Below, piece by piece: positions 1-7,816 of a stretch of 45,658 bases of DNA (position 1 is its first letter; every line of letters starts with the position of its first letter). The notes under the pieces are model-generated. The model was given only the letters and a program-made list of their open reading frames with translations, ran no database searches and had not been told where the DNA came from. The position numbers and the translations under genes were made by a program. The stretch is from Clostridia bacterium (GTDB lineage: Bacteria; Bacillota; Clostridia; Oscillospirales; Feifaniaceae): the NCBI GenBank assembly GCA_017427525.1, contig JAFRSP010000012.1:1-45658 (forward strand), in the 5' to 3' direction.

Positions 1-707
1 CCGGCCAGAGGGATATCTCTCTGGGGGTTCTTGGCCTGAGCCGAGTAGGGCATCAGGGAGGTGGCGCCCATCAGGGAGTAGGTCAGCAGGGTGGAGGTGG
101 CGAACAGGCCCTTGAAGCCGCCGGTCATCCAGCCCTCGCCGCCGAAGAAGGTGCTCCAGTTGACCTTGGGCAGTCCGCGGATGGTGAACCAGATCAGTGC
201 GACGAGCAGAACGGTGGACATGAGATTTTGTGCCTTCGACATGAAATCGATCCCAAAAAAATTGAGAAGATAGAAGAAGGTGATCATGATAAAGGCGACC
301 CATTTTTGACTGCCTCCGCCGATCAGTTCACAGAAGTAAAGCGCGAAGGTCTGGGCGTAGAGGTTGAGGCCCATCTGACCGAGGAAGTACATGCAAAGAT
401 AGAAGCCGCCACAGCGTTCGCCGAGGAAGAGGTTGGCCTGCGTGTATCCGCCGCCGATGAGACGGATGACGGAGCACATCAGGAAGGTGGGGATGGCGGT
501 GCAGACCACCCACACGGCTGCGCCCAGGTAGGCGATGCAGATGGAGCGTCCTGTGATACCGATGCCGCGTCCGGTGAAGATCAGAACGCCGGAGCCGATG
601 ATAACGCCGGTGGAGATTGCGAACAGATCAAAGAACCCTAGTGTCCGTTCATAATCCGGCATTTTCTCCGAGCTGACATTGGGGTTGACGGTAGTCTCGT
701 TTGCCAT
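1..707 (-). CDS. APC-superfamily amino acid permease, N-terminal part (runs off the window)
   Basis: Integral membrane transporter, probably importing or exchanging an amino acid. 235 codons are visible from the ATG at 707 to the window edge, with no stop, so the C-terminal half is missing. The first membrane segment (about residues 20-45) carries TGVIIGSGVL, the unwound helix-1 motif of the APC superfamily. Further hydrophobic helices follow at about 53-76, 95-118, 125-145, 150-172 and 190-212. The start is supported by a strong AAGGAGGGA ribosome site about 8 bases upstream. The gene diverges from the TetR regulator at 1520, across a long AT-rich leader, so that regulator may control it (inference). 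Substrate cannot be told from this part. Family assignment is confident. Confidence 0.85.
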   Translation of the reverse strand, partial: MANETTVNPNVSSEKMPDYERTLGFFDLFAISTGVIIGSGVLIFTGRGIGITGRSICIAYLGAAVWVVCTAIPTFLMCSVIRLIGGGYTQANLFLGERCGGFYLCMYFLGQMGLNLYAQTFALYFCELIGGGSQKWVAFIMITFFYLLNFFGIDFMSKAQNLMSTVLLVALIWFTIRGLPKVNWSTFFGGEGWMTGGFKGLFATSTLLTYSLMGATSLMPYSAQAKNPQRDIPLA

Positions 708-1519
708 TGGTAGTTCCCTCCTTAATCATTGAAATTGAGAACGACTCACGCTCTCCCTCTTATCTTCCGGCTGCAGGCAGAGCAAGAAATGCCAGCTCCA
801 CCCCACAGATAGAAGAGCAGAGAAGGACGCTTGTTGATAACAGAATAGGAGAAAGAAGGGGGCGATGCCAGAGACAGATAGTAATAATCGTCATAAAATC
901 CAATATTTTATTAAAATTGTTAATAATAATTCGAAAATAAATCAGAAAATATGAAAAATATTCATAATTTACAGGATTAAGCTTTGTTAAATATGAATAA
1001 ATTATTAAGTTTAGAAAATATTTATAAAAATATATAAATTAAACAAATAATTAAAGTATTATGCATATAACAATAGGTAATTCAGAAAATAATAAGATAT
1101 CATGCGATTCAAAAGCCACGCAAGGCACGCTCGTCGACAAAAAGCGAAAAGAAAGTGCGACACTCGAGCTGAAAAAGAACTCCTCGTTTTGTGCAGGGAG
1201 ATAAAACGGCTGTTCAAAAAAAGGCGGAGAGGGCGTACGAACTCACATTGGGAAAAGAAGGATGACGGAGGGAGGAGCGGTTTTTTTCGTGCCGGACAGA
1301 ATTCTAACAAATTTTTGAATGTGTAGCAAAAAATGAATCCGCATACCCCTATATATTTAATTGGAAAAAATACTCGACAATTCACCCCGGATATGCTACA
1401 ATGAAAGAACCCAAATGAAGGAATTTCACAGCACAAACGCGAGACAAACGGAGACAAGTGTTTCGTCTCACAGCGCAGGATACGCGCGTCATGGGGCGAA
1501 TGAGGAGTAGAGGCTGAAT
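708..1519. other. Intergenic region with extremely AT-rich core
   Basis: 812 bases between the divergent permease and TetR genes. Positions 901-1080 contain only 24 G or C in 180 bases, against a GC-rich surround. The tract holds short inverted repeats such as ATGAA/TTCAT at 951-965 but no convincing gene. Open frames here (for example 1102-1326 on plus and 1059-1532 on minus) have low-complexity, basic or cysteine/serine-rich translations and look non-coding. The 3' part holds a promoter for the TetR gene. The permease leader (708-about 880) is pyrimidine-rich on its own strand. Confidence 0.7.
1374..1402 (+). promoter_or_regulatory. Sigma-A-type promoter for TetR gene
   Basis: TCGACA (1374-1379), 17-base spacer, TACAAT (1397-1402), about 120 bases upstream of the start at 1520. 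An imperfect inverted repeat, GAGACAAAC with GTTTCGTCTC, lies just downstream (about 1441-1470) and could be an operator; that role is a guess. Confidence 0.6.
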
Positions 1520-2092
1520 ATGAAGAGATCAAACCGAACGAAGCAAGATCTGGCGTCTTCTCTCAAGCTGTTGATGCGAACCTCCTCCCTGCCGGATATT
1601 TCGGTTCAGGACATCGTGGACAGTAGTGCGATCAGTCGCCATACGTTTTATTATCATTTCATCGACAAACAGGATCTGGTTCAGTGGGTGTTCCGGTCAG
1701 AGGTGATCGAGCCCATGGAGAAAGAGGCGGAAGGTTTCCTGAACAAGCTGATCGATATCATGCAGCGGATGCAAAAGGAGCCTTTTTTCTATACCCGGGC
1801 CTTTGAGGTCAATGGACAAAACAGTTTTTCAGAGTATTTCTTTGAAGCGATGCTTCAGATCTCATCCTCCAGTCTGGAGGAATTTGCACAGAGCAGGGAC
1901 CATCTCCTTACCAAGAAGACCGAAGATTTTTTCTCGCGCTGCATCACCTATGCGGTGGTTGGGATGATCCGCGAGTGGATCAAAGCGGGGCTGAAAGAAG
2001 ACCCCGCCTCCGTGATGGCTCCCTTCTTCGGAAACATTGAGCGCTTCGCGATGATTGCAATCGAGGCCGATCAGGAGACGGAAGAAGATTAA
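1520..2092 (+). CDS. TetR/AcrR-family transcriptional regulator
   Basis: 190-residue one-domain-plus-ligand-domain repressor of the TetR family. The N-terminal helix-turn-helix covers about residues 10-56, with the recognition helix in SRHTFYYHFIDKQDL, the classic TetR 'FYYHF' signature. The sequence style, with a long helical C-terminal half ending in an acidic EADQETEED tail, resembles the DhaS-like group. The ATG at 1520 follows a GAGGC-like site. It diverges from the permease at 707 and stands alone before a rho-independent terminator at 2188. Its natural target is probably the permease and its own promoter (inference). Ligand unknown. Confidence 0.88.
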   Translation: MKRSNRTKQDLASSLKLLMRTSSLPDISVQDIVDSSAISRHTFYYHFIDKQDLVQWVFRSEVIEPMEKEAEGFLNKLIDIMQRMQKEPFFYTRAFEVNGQNSFSEYFFEAMLQISSSSLEEFAQSRDHLLTKKTEDFFSRCITYAVVGMIREWIKAGLKEDPASVMAPFFGNIERFAMIAIEADQETEED

Positions 2093-2187
2093 GGAGAAAA
2101 ATCCTGGAATTCACATAAAATACCGAATTTTTCCAAAAACAGCGGGTCTGCCCGCGCGGGAAAAGAGAAGGATCGAAAAAATTGCGC

Positions 2188-2220
2188 AGGGACGTGCCGG
2201 TCGGGCCGTCCCTCTTTTTT
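2188..2220 (+). terminator. Rho-independent terminator
   Basis: Stem AGGGACG / CGTCCCT (2188-2194 with 2207-2213) followed by C and six T. Ends the TetR transcript from 1520. Confidence 0.8.
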
Positions 2221-2703
2221 AAGAAAAAGGGAAGTCGGATCCTGCCCGGCAACCCAGGATCGCGTTGTTCTTGAGTTGCCGATCAGGGAAAAGGGAGTGT
2301 GCGGTTTTCAGAGGCCGAAAATTCACGTCGCACAGGAAGAAGACCGCTTGTCGGCCTGTTTTCTGTTTGTGGTGCATTTGTCGATTACAGGGCGATTTTG
2401 CGGGAAGATGGGCCGCATGTTCTTTCAAGCGGAGATTTGGACAAAAACGTCCTGTCAAATCGATTCGGGGAGAGGAAGACAGGTTTGGAATTCTTTTTGG
2501 AACCGGCATGCCCCGAGAGCCTGTCGAGTTTTTTTGCCGATCCTCCTGGAAGGGCAGAGGCGGATCGGTGCGCAGAGAAATGAGGTGAGAAGAGGCACGG
2601 TACATGCGAAGAGGATCTCGATAAATACTTGGAAAGACGGCGGCGATCCATCCCCTGAAGCAGGGGATGGGAAGGTTTTCGCAGGGGAAGGGCGAAAAGC
2701 CGC

Positions 2704-2731
2704 TTGACAAACGGAGGACTCTTTATATAAT
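2704..2731 (+). promoter_or_regulatory. Promoter of the TetR-CPBP-GNAT operon
   Basis: TTGACA (2704-2709), 16-base spacer, TATAAT (2726-2731): both hexamers match consensus. The gene start is at 2773 behind AGGAG. Confidence 0.85.
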
Positions 2732-2743
2732 AAATATTATATA
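2724..2743. promoter_or_regulatory. Perfect palindrome over the -10 element, likely TetR operator
   Basis: TATATAATA, two-base centre AA, TATTATATA: a 20-base perfect palindrome that covers the -10 box and start region. Its place suits an autorepressor site for the TetR protein encoded just downstream (inference). Confidence 0.6.
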
Positions 2744-2772
2744 ACAATAATTATATAAAAAAGGAGACTGCC

Positions 2773-3354
2773 ATGCCGCCAAAGGTCAGGATTACGAAAA
2801 AGATGGTTGCCGACGCCTCCTTTGAGGTTGTCAGGGCGAGCGGACACGAAAATCTGAACGTCAGAACGATCGCAGAACACCTGGGGTGTTCCACCCAACC
2901 GGTGCTGTACAGCTTCAAAACGATGAGCGAAATCCGGCAAGCCGCTTATGATATCGCAGACGAGTACCACACCTCTTTCATTCTGCCGAAGGAACCCGAA
3001 GAGAATCCCATGCTCGTCCTCGGCCTCAACTATGTGAGGTTCGGCTGCGAGGAAAAGAATCTGTTCCGATTCCTGTTTCAGACCGACCAATTCGGGGGAA
3101 TGAATGTGGAAGCTCTTATGGGTGGAGAAAACCTGTCTGTCATCATAGGAATCATGGCGCAGGGGCTGAATTGTGAGGCCGGAGAAGCCAAGGAAATGTT
3201 TTTGACTTTTTTCTGCGTGGCGCACGGACTTGCGAGCCTGCTTGCAAACAATTCCATGGAATATGAGGAAGGACAGTGCAAAACGATGCTGGAGCGGGTA
3301 TTCTTCGGAATGCTCGCGTCCCGAAGAGATGAGGAACATGCGGAAACTGTATGA
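2773..3354 (+). CDS. TetR/AcrR-family regulator
   Basis: 193 residues. The N-terminal helix-turn-helix spans about residues 8-55 (LNVRTIAEHLGCSTQPVLYSF), with serine-threonine-glutamine in the recognition helix in place of the common FYYHF start. The C-terminal half is a helical ligand/dimer domain. The ATG at 2773 sits 6 bases after AGGAG. The gene overlaps the next coding region slightly (stop at 3354, next start near 3338), so translation is probably coupled. The palindrome in its own promoter suggests autorepression and hence that the downstream protease and acetyltransferases are its regulon (inference). Confidence 0.88.
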   Translation: MPPKVRITKKMVADASFEVVRASGHENLNVRTIAEHLGCSTQPVLYSFKTMSEIRQAAYDIADEYHTSFILPKEPEENPMLVLGLNYVRFGCEEKNLFRFLFQTDQFGGMNVEALMGGENLSVIIGIMAQGLNCEAGEAKEMFLTFFCVAHGLASLLANNSMEYEEGQCKTMLERVFFGMLASRRDEEHAETV

Positions 3355-4558
3355 AAAACATGAAATACTCTTTGCGGTGCTTTGGATCTCGGTGTATTGC
3401 TTTGCAACGATTCCCATACGAGGGAATTTGGGAGATGAGAGCATCTGGATGCTGGCGGCATTGCTGGCTATCGCAGCCGGTATCACGGGATTTGTAAAGG
3501 CCAACCATCTGGAAGAAAAATATGGCCTTGCAGCATGGCCCAAGGATACGGGAAGGTCTCTCTTTTTTCTTCCGATGTGGCTCCTTGCAACAGGGAATCT
3601 GTGGGGCGGGGTTTCTCCTTCCTATCGGGGGGCGGCACAGTGGATTGCGGTGGCGTCCATGCTGCTGATCGGATATGTGGAAGAGATGCTGTTCCGGGGA
3701 TTCCTTTTCAAGGCGCTCATCCCCAAGGATGGGATTGTGGCGGCTGTTGTGATTTCGTCTGTGACGTTTGGAATCGGGCATCTGGTCAATCTCCTTGCGG
3801 GGCAGGCGACCTTTGAAACGGTGGTGCAGGTCTTCTTTGCGATCAGCTGGGGATTTCTCTTTACCATGGTCTTCTACAAAAGCGGCAGCCTGCTTCCATG
3901 TATCGTCGCACACGGACTTGTGGACGCCTTCTCCAAATTCGGCGCAGACACAGAGTCGGGAGATTGGCTTTGTGTGGGGACTACCATCGCGGTGTCGATC
4001 GTTTACTGCCTCTATTTGAGCAGACTGAAAAGCGCGGAACAACCGAGAAAAAAAGGAGGGAAGCGTTCCATGATGGAAACGGACCGGATACGCATCTATC
4101 CCGCAAGCGTGGAGCAAATGGAGGGATGGATCGCGGCCGAAAAGGATGAAGAACTCAAGAAGGCATACAGGGAAATGCTGGAAGGCTGCCTCAGCCATCC
4201 TGAACAGTGGGAGTGGTATGCCGCGTGGATGATTGAAACGATCGACAAAACGCATATTGGGGATCTCTGTTTTAAAGGGATCGGGGCAGGCGGCAATCCG
4301 GAGATCGGATATGGGATTTTGGAAGAGTTTCGGGGCCGGGGGTATGCCGTCGAGGCTGTGAAGCTTGCGCTTGCGTGGGCGTTTCGGCATCCGGGCATTG
4401 TCGCCGTCGAGGCTGAAACGGACCCGGACAATGCCGCATCGCAAAAGGTTTTGATAAAGTGCGGGTTTCGGCCTAGCGGAGAGATCGGCGCAGAAGGTCC
4501 GCGCTTTGTCTGCCTGAAAAGCGAGGGAACGGTTCCCGGCTTGCCAATTGAGCCGTAA
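3338..4558 (+). CDS. CPBP (CAAX-type) membrane metalloprotease fused to GNAT acetyltransferase
   Basis: 406 residues from ATG 3338 (TGAGG upstream; an ATG at 3329 is also possible). Residues 1-230 form a multi-pass CPBP/Abi-type intramembrane protease with all three motifs: EEMLFR (115-120), FGIGH (144-148) and HGLVD (192-196), the presumed metal and catalytic residues. After a basic linker, residues 245-406 are a RimJ/RimL-like GNAT domain (GYGILEEFRGRGYA acetyl-CoA loop; DPDNAASQKVLIKCGF). In most relatives I know these are separate proteins. A near-perfect internal ribosome site, AAGGAGGG at 4053-4060, precedes in-frame ATG codons at 4070 and 4073, so a free GNAT may also be made. Substrates unknown. 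Confidence 0.82.
   Translation: MRKLYEKHEILFAVLWISVYCFATIPIRGNLGDESIWMLAALLAIAAGITGFVKANHLEEKYGLAAWPKDTGRSLFFLPMWLLATGNLWGGVSPSYRGAAQWIAVASMLLIGYVEEMLFRGFLFKALIPKDGIVAAVVISSVTFGIGHLVNLLAGQATFETVVQVFFAISWGFLFTMVFYKSGSLLPCIVAHGLVDAFSKFGADTESGDWLCVGTTIAVSIVYCLYLSRLKSAEQPRKKGGKRSMMETDRIRIYPASVEQMEGWIAAEKDEELKKAYREMLEGCLSHPEQWEWYAAWMIETIDKTHIGDLCFKGIGAGGNPEIGYGILEEFRGRGYAVEAVKLALAWAFRHPGIVAVEAETDPDNAASQKVLIKCGFRPSGEIGAEGPRFVCLKSEGTVPGLPIEP
4053..4075 (+). promoter_or_regulatory. Internal ribosome site for free GNAT domain
   Basis: AAGGAGGG followed after 9 bases by ATG (4070) and a second ATG (4073), in frame with the CPBP-GNAT reading frame, exactly at the start of the GNAT domain. Suggests that two separate genes lost the stop between them, or that two products come from one frame. 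Confidence 0.65.
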
Positions 4559-4702
4559 GGTTTGACAATAAAATAGCATAAAGGAGAACGCTGTTTGAAA
4601 AAGCACAACACACCGGAGCTTGTGAAAGGACAGGGAGTTTGCGACCCTCGTGAGATCTCCCGCAGAAACACATTTGAAGAAGTATCATTCAGGAGGAACA
4701 CC

Positions 4703-5332
4703 ATGCGTCAAAACAATGTTACGATCCGTTTGGAGAGAGCGGATGATTACAGGGCAGTTGAGAATCTTGTCAGAGAATCGTTCTGGAACGTATACCGTCC
4801 GGGATGCAGCGAGCACTATGTGATCCATGTGCTTCGAAATGATCCGGCATTTGTGAAAGAACTGGATTTCGTGATGGAAAAAGACGGAACCCTGATCGGT
4901 CAAAACATGTTCATGAAGACCGTCATCGAAGCCGACGACGGAAGAGTGATCCCGATTCTCACCATGGGGCCGATCGGAATCACGCCGGAGCTGAAGCGCC
5001 AAGGGTATGGGAAGACCCTGCTGGACTTCTCTCTGGAGAAGGCCGCAGAGCTTGGTTTCGGAGCGGTGCTGTTTGAAGGCAATATCGGATTTTACGGCAA
5101 GAGCGGGTTCGACTATGCCAGCAGGTTTGGCATCCGGTACCATGATCTGCCGGAGGGTGCGGATGCGTCTTTCTTTCTCTGCAAGGAACTGATTCCGGGA
5201 TATCTGGATGGAATCACGGGCGTATATCAGACCCCGCAGGGGTATTACGTGGACGATGCCGATGTCGACGCATTCGATCAGGGGTTTGTGCCGAAGGAGA
5301 AGCAGAAGCTGCCAGGGCAGATCTTTGACTGA
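4703..5332 (+). CDS. GNAT-family N-acetyltransferase (YhbS-like)
   Basis: 209 residues from ATG 4703, which follows AGGAGG by 6 bases. The acetyl-CoA binding core is GPIGITPELKRQGYG (about residues 94-108), followed by EGNIGFYGKSGFDYASRFGIRYHDLP, the pattern of the COG3153/YhbS group. The frame stays open upstream to a TTG at 4595 that has its own AAAGGAG site, giving an alternative 245-residue form with a 36-residue extension; the ATG form fits the family length. Last gene of the TetR operon, ending at a strong bidirectional terminator. Substrate unknown. Confidence 0.85.
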   Translation: MRQNNVTIRLERADDYRAVENLVRESFWNVYRPGCSEHYVIHVLRNDPAFVKELDFVMEKDGTLIGQNMFMKTVIEADDGRVIPILTMGPIGITPELKRQGYGKTLLDFSLEKAAELGFGAVLFEGNIGFYGKSGFDYASRFGIRYHDLPEGADASFFLCKELIPGYLDGITGVYQTPQGYYVDDADVDAFDQGFVPKEKQKLPGQIFD

Positions 5333-5445
5333 ACAAATGCCCGGCCTTGTTGCGGCGGCAGACGAGCGGATAGGAAGATTCCCGAAAGAGGAATCCATCC
5401 TTCTCGAACGGCAGAAGCAAGAGATTTGATTCCAAAGTAAAAGAC

Positions 5446-5490
5446 AAAAGAAGGCCGGATATCGAACATCCGATATCCGGCCTTCTTTTT
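5446..5490. terminator. Bidirectional rho-independent terminator
   Basis: 19-base A-rich/T-rich inverted repeat around GAAGGCCGGATATCG (5450-5464) and CGATATCCGGCCTTC (5471-5485), loop AACATC, with A run before and T run after. Lies between convergent genes. Confidence 0.9.
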
Positions 5491-5612
5491 GTTTGAGGGG
5501 AAGAGCAAACCCTTTCAGGCAGCTGCCCGAGCGTTTCCTCCCATGCTGTCCGTATGGGCGGCGGCCCTGTTCGGCGGGCTTTGCACGAGCAGATGGGGGA
5601 AGGGGGAAGGGG

Positions 5613-5630
5613 AAAGGCCTGCAGGCCTTT
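5613..5630 (-). terminator. Palindrome after the Lin0512-family gene, possible weak terminator
   Basis: Perfect 18-base palindrome AAAGGCCTGCAGGCCTTT immediately after the stop of the minus-strand gene at 5638. There is no long T run, so termination activity is uncertain. Confidence 0.4.
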
Positions 5631-5637
5631 GAGAAGA

Positions 5638-6000
5638 TCAGTCGTTGATGCAGACGGTGATGGCCGCGTTGACGATGGTGATCGTGTCGCCCTCGCCGAG
5701 ACTGGGGGCGTGCGTGCCGCGGACGGTCATGCCGCCGTCCACCACTTCGGCCGTGATATTCCGATAGGGGGGCAGGCTCTTGAGAGCCTCTTCCAGGTTG
5801 AGGGCCTCTTTGTTGGGGGTCGCGATCTTCACCTCGATGGAGAGGTTGTTCACAGCGTCCTTCACATTTGCCACCTCGGTCAAACCGGACAGGCAGCAGT
5901 GGGAAATCGCGTCGCGCAGGGCCTTTCCGGCAGCCTTGGTAACGTTGCCGCCGTGCAGGTCGGCTCCGGTTCCGAACTCAACAATAAAGCGCTTTTTCAT
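5638..6000 (-). CDS. Lin0512-family protein
   Basis: 120 residues, full length for this small conserved family of unknown function. Typical features are the start MKKRFIVEFGTGADLHGGNVTKAA, a central CCLSGLTEV region and the GDTITIVNAAITV end. ATG at 6000 follows AGGAGGAAATATC. It lies 105 bases downstream of the sensor kinase gene on the same strand and may share its transcript. The biochemical role is not known to me; related genes occur widely in Firmicutes. Confidence 0.8.
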   Translation of the reverse strand: MKKRFIVEFGTGADLHGGNVTKAAGKALRDAISHCCLSGLTEVANVKDAVNNLSIEVKIATPNKEALNLEEALKSLPPYRNITAEVVDGGMTVRGTHAPSLGEGDTITIVNAAITVCIND

Positions 6001-6105
6001 GATATTTCCTCCTTTTGATATAGGGAATTGGGATTTGGATTTAAAATACAGAGTCCCGGCGCATGGCGCAGAGCACCCATAAGGGGAGCGGCAGAACCGG
6101 TTCCG

Positions 6106-7692
6106 TCAGGCCTGCGTCTGCTCGCCGGATTCGGGGAAAGCAGGGGAGAGCGCTTCTTTTCGAAGTGCCTGCTCCGAGTCAGCAGGGCTCTCGCTGAGCG
6201 GGAGCTCGCACCAGAATTCCACGCCTTCCTCCAGGTTGCTGGCGCCGTAGCGGCAGTGGTGCGCCTCGATCACGGCCTTGACGATGGAAAGCCCGATGCC
6301 GGTGCCGCCGAAGGCGCGGGTGTGAGCGTGGTCGAGCTTGTAGAAGCTCTGCCAGATCCTGGGCAGCTCCTCCTCAGGGATATGACTGCCCTGGTTGATG
6401 ACCGAAAGACGGAGCCGTTCGGGGGAGACGGCGGCCGTTTCGATTCGGATCTCGCCGCCCTCGGGGGTGTGATCCACGGCGTTTGAGAGATAGTTGCTCA
6501 CGGCCTGCCCGATCATATCGCGGTCGGCCAGAAGGCAGGCGCCGGAGGGTGTGCGGCGGAGGGTGAGCGAACGATCCGCAAGCACCTGCGACAGTCTCCC
6601 GCACAGCTCGTCGAGCAGTTCGTCGAGCGAAAACACCTCAAGCTGAGGCGGGGTGGTGCCAGCCTCGATGCGCGACACCGAGAGCAGTTCGCCGACCATT
6701 TGGGTCATGTGGCGCGCCTCGTCCTCGATGACAGAGCAGTAGAAATCGCGGCTCTCGGGGTCGGAATTGAGATTGAGACGAAGTCCCTCGGCGTATCCCC
6801 GCACCAGTGCAAGCGGCGTTTTCAGCTCATGGGAGACGTTGATGAGCAGATTCATGCGCATCTCGTCGAGACGGCGGGCCTTGGCGATCTCATCTTCCAG
6901 GCGGGCGTTGGTCTCCTGCAGACGGGAGATGGTCTCTTCCAGCTGATCCGAGAGCAGGTTGATGCTGCCGCCCAGCCGCCCGATTTCGTCCTCCTGAGGG
7001 CCGCGGTACCGGCTGGAGAAGTCGAGCCCCGCCATATGCTCAGCGACCTCTTGGATCTCAAGGATTGGCTTAGTGAGGCGGCGGGAGAAGAAGTAGGCCA
7101 CAAGCAGGGTGGCGAGCAGCGACACGCCGCCGGCAAACATCAGGAAGAATCCGGTCTGCTGGTTGGCGGTGGAGATCACGGGAGAGGGCATCTGCAAAAG
7201 CAGAAGGTCACCGCAGGGGTGAACGCCCAACAGCCCGATGAAATGCACGCCCACCGAGCTCTCTCCTGCGGTGAAGAGGATGGCATCGATCGATTCGATT
7301 TCCCTGTCGACGTTGAAGAATACATCGTTTCCAAAGGCGCGGGGAAGCTGGTCGATCATCGAAAAAACCGAGATTGAGCCGCCGTTGAAAAAGCCGGAGA
7401 GCGATCTTCTTGCGCGGAGCAAAGAGTTATATTTGACCACGCCGTCCGGGTCGCTGATGAGCATACGGATGCTGTACTGCATTTCGGCGTCCTGCAGCGT
7501 GGTGAGGTCGGCTGAGGGATTGCCGCTGTAGTTGGTCTGCAGATCGGAATAAGCTTCAAGCAGCTGCTGCTGGCGCGAGTGCACCACGAATTTGTCGTAG
7601 AAGGTGGTATAGAGCGTGCCGAAGAGCAGCAAAAACAGACAGGATATCAGGCTGAGCGAGACAAACAGTCTCGTGCGGATGCTGCGTTTCAT
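6106..7692 (-). CDS. HAMP-domain sensor histidine kinase
   Basis: 528-residue membrane sensor kinase of the two-component pair. Membrane helix 1 is at about 9-30, an extracellular sensor region at 31-178, helix 2 at 180-203, HAMP at 204-255, a short coiled coil, then HisKA with phospho-accepting His288 (NVSHELKTPL). The ATPase domain has the N box (NYLSNAVDHT, 400-409) and a GGTGIGLSIV lid motif (462-471). The G1 box reads VINQGSHIPEE, with Asn for the usual Asp; this variant is common in VanS/YclK-like kinases. It lies 124 bases downstream of its response regulator. Signal unknown. Confidence 0.93.
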   Translation of the reverse strand: MKRSIRTRLFVSLSLISCLFLLLFGTLYTTFYDKFVVHSRQQQLLEAYSDLQTNYSGNPSADLTTLQDAEMQYSIRMLISDPDGVVKYNSLLRARRSLSGFFNGGSISVFSMIDQLPRAFGNDVFFNVDREIESIDAILFTAGESSVGVHFIGLLGVHPCGDLLLLQMPSPVISTANQQTGFFLMFAGGVSLLATLLVAYFFSRRLTKPILEIQEVAEHMAGLDFSSRYRGPQEDEIGRLGGSINLLSDQLEETISRLQETNARLEDEIAKARRLDEMRMNLLINVSHELKTPLALVRGYAEGLRLNLNSDPESRDFYCSVIEDEARHMTQMVGELLSVSRIEAGTTPPQLEVFSLDELLDELCGRLSQVLADRSLTLRRTPSGACLLADRDMIGQAVSNYLSNAVDHTPEGGEIRIETAAVSPERLRLSVINQGSHIPEEELPRIWQSFYKLDHAHTRAFGGTGIGLSIVKAVIEAHHCRYGASNLEEGVEFWCELPLSESPADSEQALRKEALSPAFPESGEQTQA

Positions 7693-7816
7693 GAAGAGAC
7701 CTCTTTTTTCAGACGATCCGGCAGGAGCCCTGCGGCAGGGAAAAGATCAAAGCGGAATCTGCAGGGCAGGGCCTGCGCTGAGGTGGGGAAAAGAGCAGGC
7801 AGGACGAAGAGAGCGG

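Larger units (their letters stand above)
2093..2772. other. Gene-free stretch between two TetR genes
   Basis: About 680 bases. The first part holds the terminator at 2188-2220. The middle (about 2222-2640) has overlapping open frames in several frames on both strands, none with a ribosome site or recognisable protein, so I do not call a gene; a decayed gene cannot be excluded. A perfect 10-base-stem hairpin sits at 2648-2670 (CCATCCCCTG, loop AAG, CAGGGGATGG) with no following T run. The end holds the promoter and palindrome of the next TetR gene. Confidence 0.6.

Noticed and set aside
1059-1532. 157-codon minus-strand frame upstream of the first TetR gene
   Set aside because: Cys/Ser/Phe-rich translation, covers the promoter and leader of the TetR gene, no ribosome site.
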